Assembly: GCA_028641055.1 (NCBI GenBank)
Contig: CM054060.1
Span: forward strand, 292,626,660-292,690,659
Length of the DNA stretch: 64,000 bases
Direction of reading: 5' to 3'
Origin: Alopecurus myosuroides
Taxonomy: Eukaryota; Streptophyta; Magnoliopsida; Poales; Poaceae
Shown here piece after piece: positions 34,062-44,637 of the stretch (the stretch's first letter is position 1; every line of letters begins with the position of its first letter). The position numbers were made by a program, and so were the translations under genes. The notes under the pieces are model-generated. The model ran no database searches. It saw only the letters and a program-made list of their open reading frames with translations, and was not told the DNA's origin.

Positions 34062-37000
34062 ATGGCTCGCGATGACGATGCCCGCGCCGGCTGGGCCGGG
34101 TCCGAGGTCACCGCCGAGGATTGCCAATGGCTGGTGAACACCCGGCGGGTTCCTCCTGGTGTTCGCTGCCGGCATCCTGGCGGCGAGCTCGTCCCCACTC
34201 CGCAGGAGGGCGAGCACGTCGTCTTCCTTGCGCACTTCGCGCGAGGATTCGGGCTCCAGGTCTCAGATTTGTTCCGCGCTTTCCTCAACCACTACAGCCT
34301 CCAGCCACACCACCTCCCGCCAAACGCCGCCGTCATGCTCCAGCCGTGGTATGCGAGGCATTCCTGGGCGTGCGGCCCACCCCGACGACCTGGTCCCGGT
34401 ACTTCTTCTTCCGGAAGCAAAGCAAGGCCCGGAAGGATGGCGCGGAGAGCAGCCGCGGGATGACGGAGACTGGCAGCGCCATGATGGTGCAACGCGGCGG
34501 GACCAACCACCCGCGGATCAAAGGTTTGGATTCTGTCCGCAAGTGGCAGAGATCGTTCCTCTACGTGAAGAACGTCCCTGTCGAGAAGGGAGCTGCCGTG
34601 GTGGATCAAATCAATCTGCCCAGGTGGGCCAACACAGCTCCCACCGGGCAGAACTGGAGGGCCAAGCCGCTGATGAACTCCGACATCAAGCAGATGGACG
34701 AGCGCCTTGCCGAGCCGATCGAGGAGGGGCTCAAGAGCTACGACCCCATCGCGTGCTGGATCTCCAGGCGGGTACTCCCGCTGCAGCGCCGCGCACATCT
34801 CATGTGCTACATGGGCGGCCACCGAGATTGCACTCGGACGACCACGTTCGAGCTCAGCAACGCGGACGTGGCCGTCTGGGCGCGCTCCATCATGAGCACC
34901 GGGCTCAGGGACAGCTGGCAGTACGGCTTCGTGCCGTACAGCCGCACGAAGCCAATCCAGCGGGTTAGTATCTCTCTTCTCGTTCCCTGTGTATTGTTCC
35001 CGAGTAGATAGCCTTCTTAGCTTGCTGTACCTAGTATCTCCCTTCTGCGCCGAGTAGGGCACTTTGCAGTTTTGCTTAGGCTTCATGTGCTTTGTGTTTG
35101 CACGCCCTGCCGAGTAGCACACTTAGCAGCTTTTCTTAGGCTTCATGTGCTTTATGTTTGCACACCATGCCGAGTAGCACACTTAGCAGCTTTGCTTAGG
35201 CTTCATGTGCTTTATGTTTGCACACCCTGCCGAGTAGCACACTTAGCAGCTTTGCTTAGGCTTTATGTGCTTTATGTTTGCACGCCCTGCTGAGTAGCAC
35301 ACTTAGCAGTTTTGCTTAGGCTTCATGTGCTTTGTGTTTGCACGCCCTGCTGCGTATGATGCCGTTGTGCTACTCGACTGATTTGTGGTGCTTGCCTGTT
35401 TTCCAGATCCTTGCCCGCCAGATCGCTGAAAGCCAGGAGCTCTTCGAGGCTAACTGGGAAGAGGACCGAAAGGAGGACGACGAGGTCTCCTTCGACACCG
35501 CGGATAGCCTCTGCATCCCCCATGCCGTCCAGCCGGGTAAGCACCACGTCGACACGTCCATTCGGGACTGGTCCGAAGACGACGACGAAGGTGATTAAGT
35601 TCACCTCTTTCGGTCGCGAGTAGCGCAACCCAATTTCCTTCGGTTTTCTAACTGTTTTCTTTTTCTCAACTTCACAGATGATGCTGATGCTGATGCTGGT
35701 GGTGAAGAGGAGGGCGAGGACGGGGGTGAGGACGAGGACGCCCTTACCGTCGATCCGCTCGCGGTTGCCGCTCCCGCTACTCGCAAGAGGGCGGGTAGCG
35801 GTGCTCAAGAGCCCCCCCAGCAAGAAGCCCAAGCAGGCCGTGAAGAAGGTTAAACAGGGGAGACGACTACCGCCTTCCCGTGGAGGGTAAGTGAATTTCT
35901 CCCGAGTTGCGCATCGCTGTTGCTGCTTTTTCTGAATTCCTTGCTATTGCTTCTCAGTTTCTTCTGTCTTTCTCTCCTTTCTGAATTCTCTCTTATTTTC
36001 AGCGCCCCCTTGGATGCTAACGCTGCTGCCGCGCCCACTAAGTCCAAGTCCAAGAAGAGATCCGCCATCGACGTAGATGCGCTCATCGATCTCTCTGAGG
36101 AGGACGAGGACACTGCACGGGACAGGGTGCGCTCGCCCTCTCCTGTGAAAGGAGAAGCCGAGGACGAGTTCCAGTACACGTACACCGATGCCCACGACGC
36201 CGAGCAGGAGCAGCAGGCCCGCGCAGAACAGGAAGCGCAGGATGCTACTCGCAACGAGAGACCACTTTCTCCCCCAGCTGTCGCAGCTGGGGAGAACACA
36301 GAACAAGACTCCGAGCAGCACGACCAGGCCGCCCTTGAGCGGCAGGAGGAGAGCCAAGAGCAGCCAGCAACAGGGGCTGCTGACCAAACTGACCCCGCGG
36401 CCCCGCCGCGGGTAGAGAAACCAGAAGAGACACAGCAAGGTCCCGCTGCCGAGCAGCGGGTTGATATAGTTGACGAGATGGTGCAAGACCTGCAGAGCCA
36501 CGCGCAGCCGGACGCTGCGCAGGGTAGCGCGCCCTTAGTGCCGCCTACCCAGCAGGGCACTTCATCCACTGCACCGAGCTCCCCGCCGGTGAAAAAGACT
36601 AAGATTACAACGAGCCATCCAATCAAGCAGGAGGCTGTCGAGAAGAAGACCAAGATTACAGCGAGCCCTCCAGCCAAGAAAGAGACCGCCGAGAAGAAGG
36701 CCGTCGACAAGAAAATTGTTGAGAAGAAAGCTTCCGAGAAGCAGGCCTCTGAGAAGCAAACTGGCCAGCCTGATGCCAACGTCCGCAGGAATCCTCCTCG
36801 TGGCGCTGCGCACGACTCTGCCACGATGTCGCCGCCCCAACCAATTGTCAAACCTGTTGCCAGGGCCGGACAGCTCGTCATTGGCGATTCCGGCGCAGCT
36901 GCTGACGCAGCCGCTGGATCAAGTTTACCAGACCCGCCATCCTATTCGCCTTACTTGGTGAAGATGAGCAAGCAACACAACATCCCGATAACTGCTGCCG

Positions 37001-39352
37001 AGAAGAAACTTGCCATCAGAAAGGGCAAGCAAGCCACGGCTGTGGATTCCAAGCCGCCAGCCCGGAACAAGGACAGATCCCTCTCAATCTACTCGCGCGA
37101 GGTCCAGGAGACCGAGGTGACGTCCAGGGGGCTCGAGGAGATGATTGATCGAGTGGGCTTCATCGACGCCGAATGGAACAGCGACATCCTCGGCAACAAG
37201 AACTGGCACGGCTTGGCTCTGGGCGATTTGGATCATATGCGCATCGGCTGGAACAAGGCGGACATGGGGTACAATCCCATGACCATCTCGTCCAAGACCA
37301 GCACGCTCGCCGCCAAGCTGTTCGTCCACCGGAAGGCCGCAGAGGACATCGAACAAGCTTTTGCAGTAAGTTTTGCTCACCCAATTCGAGTTTCCTTTTT
37401 CTTTTCTTCTACTCTTATCCTTCTTCTTATCCATCACCCAGTCCCTGAGATTCTGGCCGAGTAGACGGATACTCAACCGAGTTGCCGTCTTCTCGGGTTG
37501 AATCTTCCCAATATGTGTCTGATTCGTTCTCTTTCTGCTTCTCAGAATAGCCTCCTGAAGAGAACAAAGTTGTTCCGGCGATTGCTCTGGAACCACAGCA
37601 TCGCTAGAAGGCGCCTTGAGGCCCTCGAAATTGAGCGCAAGACCGATGAGGCGACGGAGAAGGAGGTCATGAATCGCACCCTCCAGATCTCCGAGATCGA
37701 GAGTAAGCTTTTAGCTACGCGGTTCCTGCGTTTTGTGTTTACGCCGCTTTCGCTTTCTGCTCTAATTGATTCCTTTCTGCAGGCAAGTTCAAGACCTTGG
37801 CAGAGGAGCATGCGAACTGCCGCGTCTTTGTTGAGAGCGGTCAAACTACGATCAAGAGGCTGGAAGGTGAGTTGGTGTTTTTTCTCGGCTTGTTTTCCTT
37901 CCTCCCATCTTTGCTACTCTGCTGATCGTGTTTTGCTCTTCACAGAAGACCATAAGAAGTTTGTCGAGGAGCATCTCGACTGCCTTAAGCCCGCCGAGGT
38001 GCAGCAGCAGTTGGCTAGCCAGGCTGTGGAGCTGAAGGAGGAATACACCACTGAGTTGGAACCTCTCCAACTCCAACTGCGAACTGCCCTCCAAAAGGTC
38101 GTTGATCTAGCTGCCGAGAAGAATAAAATAGTGGCCGAGAAGAAAAAGTTTGAGGCAACTGCCAAGGCCGAGAAGCGGGCTCTCGAGCTGGAGTGCGACA
38201 CGCTGAGGAAGAGCAACTCTGATCTCATGCTCCAGCTGGCCCAGTTCCGGAGGGTGGAAGAAAGGCATGTTGCTGACGAAGAGTCATGGAAGAACAAGCT
38301 GCAGGCGCTACTCTACGACCTGAATAGTAAGTGCCCACTTCTTTGCACTTCACTTTTCCCTTTTGCTTCTCTTCCGCTCGACTCATTTCTCTATTCTGCC
38401 CCTGTCTCTAATCTTTTTGATAGCTTTTTCAGAAACTTTCCCCGACCTCAACTCGTCTTGCAAGCCTGCTCTGGCAAAGGCCCAAGCCGTTCGCACCGAG
38501 AAGGGCGAGCCTATGGACACCAAAGCTTCAATTGAGGACAGCATCACAACCATGCAGGTCCAGCTCCAGCGCCTAAGGGGCGTGGGCACCGACCTGGTAC
38601 GCACTGCCTTCCAACTCCATGATCTGTTCTGGCCTCGAGAATCTGCGCCAGCAACCATCCGCGGGCTTGCCGAGAAGCTGACTGGCGTGAAGGCCGAGCT
38701 GAAGAAATGGCGGGCATCGGGAGCTCGGGCAGGCGCTGACATGCTGCTCCTATTCATCTGCAGCCGGTACGACAACCTTGATCTTAATCTTATCCTCGAG
38801 ATGCGCCAGGATTCGAGGTGGGAGAAAGACTCCGACTGTGTGGCTCGCCGCCAGTTGGTTGCGTACGAGATCGCTTCCTACGCGGATACTGCGCGCTTCA
38901 TCGATGGCGTCACCGAGCCCGACACGGAGGTGGACGGCGAGGATGACGACGAGGATGACGATGACGACGAGGAAGCCACTGAATCCGAGGGCCTGAGCTG
39001 CTTCAACAGTGCTAGCGAGAAGACTGGGAAGGGGAAGGCTGCAGTTGTCGCGGATAGCGAAGATGAGGCCGAGAGTGAGAAGATGGTTATCGACACCGCG
39101 GCGCTCGAATTCGGCACTTCATCAGGTGCTGCCCTCGACGACACGGTGCTTCTCCGCACCCAAGCTACTGCCTCCACCTCGGCAACAGATGTCATCTCGG
39201 TGGCCACGGCCACCTCTGATCAGGCCGCCACCAATCCAGAAGCTGATGCGGCGAAGACTGACGCCACCAACTCGGAAGATGACACTGCCAAGGCCACCTC
39301 CGAGACTGACGCCGCCAAGGCCAACATCAAGGATGCTGCTACCTCCACCTGA
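34062..39352 (+). pseudogene. T2 antisense gene, Transposase_28-like N-terminus plus coiled coil, eight predicted exons
   Basis: Predicted exons: 34062-34963, 35407-35590, 35678-35888, 36003-37365, 37546-37702, 37783-37866, 37946-38326, 38424-39352 (TGA). Donor and acceptor sites follow GT…AG, and phases agree at nearly all junctions. About 1400 codons. Exon 1 resembles the 'putative gypsy type transposon' domain (…FARGFGLQVSDLFRAFLNHYSLQPHHLPPNA…), exon 3 is acidic then Lys-rich (nuclear-signal-like), exon 4 is low complexity (QEE, KK, PP), exons 5-7 form a Glu/Lys coiled coil, and exon 8 has an acidic tract and a Thr/Ala-rich tail. Frameshifts near 34345 and in the C7 run near 35812 disrupt it; exon 5 is uncertain. 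Such antisense ORFs are known in Tat elements. Function unknown. Confidence 0.75.
35049..35348 (+). repeat. 60 bp tandem repeat, five units, in intron 1 of the antisense gene
   Basis: The unit begins 'gccgagtagcacacttagca' and recurs at exact 60 bp spacing with a few substitutions per unit; the first unit is the most divergent. Because 60 is divisible by three, it stays open as a repeating Leu/Cys-rich peptide in one frame. It lies between a good splice donor and acceptor and has no ORF context, so I treat it as an intronic minisatellite. Confidence 0.85.
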
Positions 39353-40022
39353 TCACCTCCTGCAACTTTGTCCTTAAACTTTTATCAGATCCCCGGGATG
39401 CCGGGTGCAGATGTATCGAAACAATTACGTTTGTCGCTTGCTACTCAGTTTTATTCACGTTTGATATTTAACTTAGTCAATTTGAGCAGCCTTGGCTCGA
39501 TGCCGGGTTGCGTTATCATGCAAGTCCCCGAGTTGCATTTCTTATTCGCTCTTCCTTTTCATCTCAGCTCTTACCTGCAACTTGTTGCTTTTTTGGTATT
39601 CGAGTCACAAGAATTCAAAGTCGGAGTTGCAAATACTTAGCCACTTAGAAACACTCATAGTAACGCATCCCACCACTTAGCCGAAAAGGAGTTAACAAGA
39701 AACAACAGTAAAAGACATCCTACTCGGTTCCTGCACTCTTTCTTGCCTTAGTAATTTTTCTTGTGCTCATTGACCTTTTGCTTGTTCTCTTGCTTGCCAT
39801 GAAGCCGGGTTTCGGACAGCAGCAGAGTCGAAGAGTTGGCATGTAGGTTTAAACACAATACTAGATGTACTCGTGAAATTTTAAGCAGAGCAACCGAGTG
39901 GACAAAAGTGAAGCCGGGTAGAAACACATAGAGTAATTTTGGACGAGGGCAGTCCTTGAGCTCAATTTCAGATTGCAGGGTAGAATTTTAACTCGGATAA
40001 GAGAGTACATACACATCTTTGC
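39353..40022. other. T2 non-coding spacer between the converging antisense gene and pol
   Basis: 670 bp A/T-richer sequence with several GAGT/GGGT words typical of T2. It must hold the 3' ends of both convergent transcripts. No ORF or further repeat seen. Confidence 0.6.
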
Positions 40023-43000
40023 TTATGAATGAAAGCGACGAAGTAGGGCTACATTCCAGGGGCGCTTAGATTCCTCTCCAGCTTTATCTGCCCTGTTCTC
40101 CTGTGATGGACGTACGTCCACGAGATAATAGGCATCATTGTGCAGCGCTTTGCTCACAATGAAGGGCCCTTCCCATGGAGGCGACAACTTGTGCATCCCG
40201 GATGTGCGTTGCACAAGCCTGAGGACCATGTCTCCTTCTCGGAAAACCCTTGGGTTCACCTTTCGGCTATGATAACGCCGCAGGTTTTGCTGGTAGATAG
40301 CTGAACGCGACAGAGTAAGCTCTCTTGCTTCTTCGAGCAGGTCAACGTCATCTTCTCGAGCTTCTCTCGCCTCCACCTCAGTGTAGAGGGTTACTCGGGG
40401 GGAGTCATGCTCTAGGTCTATTGGCAACACGGCCTCAGCCCCGTATACCAAGAAGAATGGCGTGTAGCCGGTTGACCGGTTAGGGGTAGTCCTTAGACTC
40501 CACAACACCGCTGGCAACTCGTCTAGCCAACACCCAGGTGTTTTCAGTAATGTCTCAATCAGCCTTGGCTTTATGCCTGCCAGTACCATGCCGTTTTCTC
40601 TTTCCACTTTCCCATTGGAGGCGGGATGCGCAACAGATGCAACATCTAGTCGGATGTGCTTATCTCTGCAGAACCGCACCATTGCCCCCTCAGCAAAATT
40701 TGTGCCATTGTCGGTGATGATGCTGTGCGGATAGCCATATCTCAGGATCACATCCTTTAAGAATTTCACGGCTGTAGCTCCATCGCACTTCCGAATAGGC
40801 TTCACTTCAATCCACTTGGTGAACTTGTCCACCATGACTAAGATGTGTGTCATGTTGCCTCTAGCCGGCTTGAAGGGGCCAACCATGTACAAACACCATA
40901 CAGCAACGGCCAAGTGATGGGAATGGTTTTCAACTCGGAAGCAGGCATGTGGATCTTACTTGCGAACATCTGGCAGCCGTTGCACTTCCTCACGATGTCT
41001 TCAGCTTGCTGCAGAGCTGTGAGCCAGTAGAAGCCATGCCGAAAAGCCTTCTTGACCAATGCCCGAGAAGAGGCGTGGTGCCCACATTCTCCTTGGTGTA
41101 TCTCCAACAGAATTTCTCCTCCTTCTTCCGGGTCCACACAACGTTGCAGCACGCCGGTGGCACTTCTCTTGTGCAGCACATCTCTGAATATAGTGTAGCC
41201 CTTGGATCTTCTCTGAATCTGCCTTGCGATCACCTCATCTTCTGGCAGAGTGCCATCCTTTAGAAAGGATAATATGGGCATGGCCCAACTCGGTGTCTCC
41301 CGTGTGGAAAACACTGGTTCGTCCACTTCCATCGGGACAGGCGCCTCTGGCTGCTCTTTAGGGTTGGGAGCACTTCTCTGAAGCCCTGAACGATTGGCAA
41401 GAACCTCCTCAATGAATGCGACAGTCCCCGAGTATGGAGTGGCAGTCCCCGAGTAAGGAGTGGCAGTCCCCGAGTAGGGAGTGGCAGTCCCCGAGTAGGG
41501 AGCGGCAGTCCCCGAGTAAGGAGTGGCAGTCCCCGGGTATGGAGTGGCAGTCCCCGAGTAAAGAATGGCAGTCCCCGAGTATGGAGTGGCAGTCCCCGAG
41601 TAGGGAGCGGCAGTCCCCGGGTTCTCCGTTGCATTCTCCCAGTCAATCTCCATTGGAATGGATTCTTCACTTGGCAGAGAAGGAACAAATATGGATTCCG
41701 AGTTGGGAGATGGCTTGATGGATGGCTTCCTCAGGTGTTCCAAGGAGATCCCCGCTGGGATGGACTGCCGAGAAGATCCCAACTTGGACAGCTTGTCTGC
41801 TGCTTCATTTTCTGCTCGGTGAATATGCTGGAACTCACAGCCTTCAAAGAATCCAGTCATAGACTGTACCAGGAAGCGGTATGACGCCATGTTGGCATCC
41901 AGAGCATCCCAAGTGCCAGAGACTTGCTGCACCACCAGATATGAATCGCCATAGCATATGATGCGCTGCACGCCAACCTCCTTGGCTACTCGCAAGCCGT
42001 GCACCACGACCTCGTACTCTGCAACATTGTTGGACGCCTTGAAATGGATCTGCAGCACGTACTTGAGCTGATCTCGTTTGGGTGACGTAAGCACTACGCC
42101 AGCACCAAGGCCTTCCTTCACCTTCGAGCCATCAAAATGCATCTTCCAGTAGTTGGAAACTGGAGCAGGAGGTTCGTACTGCACCTCAGCCCAGTCCACC
42201 AGAAATTCTGCCAGGATTTGAGACTTGATGGCTTCTCTCCTCGCATACGCAGGAGCATACGCGGCCAGCTCGATCGCCCACTTGGCTACTCTGCCACTCG
42301 CCTCCTTGTTGCCCATGATATCCGAGATGGGAGCAGAGCTCACAACAGTGATGGGGTGCTCTTGGAAATAATGCTTCAGTTTCTTGGCGCCCAGGTACAC
42401 GCCGTAGGTCATCTTCTGGTAATGCGGGTAGTTCTGCTTAGAGCTGGAGAACACTTCACCGAGGTAGTATACTGGGCGCTGCACACTTTTGCCTTCTTCT
42501 TCTCGCTCCACCACAATCACCACACTGACCACTCGGTTGGTAACAGCAATGTACATCAGCATTGGCTCCTTGGGTAGCGGTCTAGCCAAGATGGGAGCGC
42601 TAGCCAGCATTGCCTTCATCTCATTGAATGCCACATCCGCTTGCGGAGTCCAGACAAACTTGTCACTTTTCTTCATTAGCTGGTACAGAGGCAGGGCCTT
42701 CTCGCCCATTCGGCCCAGGAAACGGCTCAGAGATGCCAAGCAACCAGTGAATTTTTGCACATCCTTCAGGGATCTCGGCAAAGACATGCTCTCAATAGCT
42801 TTTATCTTTGAAGGATTGGCTTCAATGCCCCGACTAGATACCAGGAAGCCGAGTAGCTTGCCAGACGGGACGCCAAAGGTGCATTTACTCGGGTTCAGCT
42901 TCATTTTATACTTGCGCAAGTTAGCGAAGGTTTCCTCAAGATCGGCAAGCAGAGTTTGTGTTTTATTCGTTTTGATGACAACGTCATCTACGTACACCTG

Positions 43001-43594
43001 CACATTCTTGCCGAGCTGGTTGTTCAAGCATTTCTACATGCACCTCTGATAAGTAGCACCCGCATTCCGCAACCCGAAACACATGACACGATAGCAATAA
43101 GCCCCGTACGGGGTAATGAAGGCAGTCTTTATTTGATCAGCAGGATTGAGAGCTATCTGGTGAAAACCAGAGTAGGCATCTATGAAAGACAGCAGTTCAC
43201 AACCAGCAGTAGAATCGATCACCTGATCGATGCGAGGTAGCGGGAAAGGATCCTTGGGGCATGCTTTTTTCAAGTCGGTGTAGTCGACACACATGCGCCA
43301 TGCAGTAGCAGCCTTGAGGTCCTCCTTCTTCTTCTCGACCATGACCGGGTTGGCTATCCAATCCGGATGCAGCACTTCCATGATGAAATTGCTTATCAGC
43401 AGCTTGGTGATCTGGTCACCAATGGCCTTCCTTCTCTCATCTCCGAAACGGCGCATAGCCTGCTTCACTGGTTTGGCGTCAGGACGCACATGTAACGAGT
43501 GCTCAACCAACTCCCTCGGGACTCCTGGTAAATCTTCATTGGACCAGGCGAACACGTCCCGATTCTCACGGAGGAAGTGGATGAGCTCGCTTTC
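40023..43594 (-). pseudogene. T2 pol: RT, RNase H (two), integrase
   Basis: Read from 43594 leftward. RT starts near 43555 (…MFAWSNEDLPGVP…), with …MCVDYTDLKKACPKDPFPLPRID… and the catalytic YVDDVVIKT near 42985. RNase H follows, then a second RNase H-like domain (FDGSKVKEGLGAGVVL near 42130), a Pro/Thr linker with a 21 bp array, an integrase zinc finger (near 41000-41110) and core. Lesions: TAG at 43034-43036 inside RT, TAG at 43595-43597 just before, and a frame change near 40905. The first catalytic Asp of integrase appears replaced by Tyr (LYMVGPF), while TDNGTNF and GKVERENG are intact. Stop TGA/TAA-type end at 40023. Confidence 0.82.
41422..41628 (-). repeat. 21 bp tandem array coding for a PYSGTAT heptapeptide in T2 pol
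   Basis: Ten units of 'cagtccccgagtatggagtgg' (plus strand), the last one partial, at 41422, 41443 and so on to 41611. On the sense strand each codes PYSGTAT with small changes. It lies between the second RNase H domain and integrase and preserves the frame. Each unit contains the 11-mer TCGGGGACTGC (sense), which also occurs at the 3' LTR border at 19108-19118. Confidence 0.9.
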
Positions 43595-44637
43595 CTATTT
43601 CTCCGCCAACCCGGAGCCAATGATGGCTACGCGGTCGGGGAACTCAGGGTCGACCTGGACCTTCTTTGTCTCTTGAGATGCCTGGAACGCGGTCCCGTGC
43701 TGGGTACTCGGCACGCCCTGCGCACCAGCTTGCGCGGATTGCGCCATAGCCATCACCTCGTACATCTTTTTCTTCTCGGCAGCAATCACCATGGACTCCG
43801 CCAACTGAGAACCAGCAGAGGCACACTCCATGGACTTCTTGTAATCACCAGAGATGGTAATCACGCCATTGGGACCAGGGATCTTCATCTTCAGATATGC
43901 AGTGTGGGTAGAGGCCATGAACTTGCTCAGCGCAGGCCTGCCGAGTAGGGCATGGTAAGGACTCTGGTGATCAACCACCTCGAACTGCAGGCTCTCTGTG
44001 CGGCAGTTCTCCCTGGTGCCGAATAGCACATCTATCCACACTCGGCCAATCGGGTTGCACGAGACCCCGGCACAATGCCATGGAAAGTGGTCTTGCTAGG
44101 TAGCAGCATGTTCTCGGCCAGACCAAGCTTCTCGAGTGTGTCTCTGTACACAATGTTGATGCTGCTGCCGTTGTCGATCAGCACCTTGCTGAACCTCACA
44201 TTCTTCTCGGGACCCAAGAAGGTAGGGTCCAGCACCAAAGCGTAGCTACCCGGGTTGGGCATCACCTTGGGATGATCTACTCGGGACCACGTGATCTCTT
44301 GGTTGCACCAATGCATATAGTGAGGAACAGCGGGGATCACGGCATTGACCTCCATGGCTCGCCTGTGCTGTGATTGCTTGTCGACGGGCTCAGAAGTGAA
44401 GATCATGCAGCTCTCATGGTGTTCTTGGTACTGGTTGCGGCCTCCTCCCTCATTGTTGCCGTTGTTGTTGCCCTGGTAGTTGTTGCTGCCTCTGTTGCTG
44501 TTGCGGTTGTGGTTGTTGTTGTTGTTGCGGTAGCCCTCATTGTTGAAGTGACGGTTGGCTCCTAAAGCCACTTGGTTCACGTTTTCTCTTCTCGGAAACA
44601 CTGGAGGCCGAGCTGCGGGTGCGCGAGCAGGCTGCAC
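43595..44637 (-). pseudogene. T2 gag C-terminus/protease region
   Basis: An Asn/Gly-rich linker (…NNNNNHNRNSNRG…) is followed by the protease VLIDNGSSINIVY near 44150-44190, in which Asn replaces the usual Thr/Ser/Gly after Asp as in Tat-type elements. A frame change near 44060 moves the reading to …MWIDVLFGTRENCRTES…HALLGRPALSKF…, the C-terminal protease half and connector. The connector ends at a TAG (43595). The protease would mature the gag-pol polyprotein. Confidence 0.75.

Noticed and set aside
35072..35293. Leu/Cys-rich repeated ORF as a real protein
   Set aside because: It arises because a 60 bp tandem repeat is divisible by three; it lies in a predicted intron and lacks coding context.
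34062..39352. Antisense gene as a host gene captured by or flanking the element
   Set aside because: It lies wholly inside T2 between pol and the 3' LTR, and its N-terminus resembles a domain known from gypsy elements. Host origin is not supported.
41422..41628. CRISPR-like regular repeat
   Set aside because: Units are contiguous with no unique spacers, and the array lies in a retrotransposon coding frame in a plant genome.
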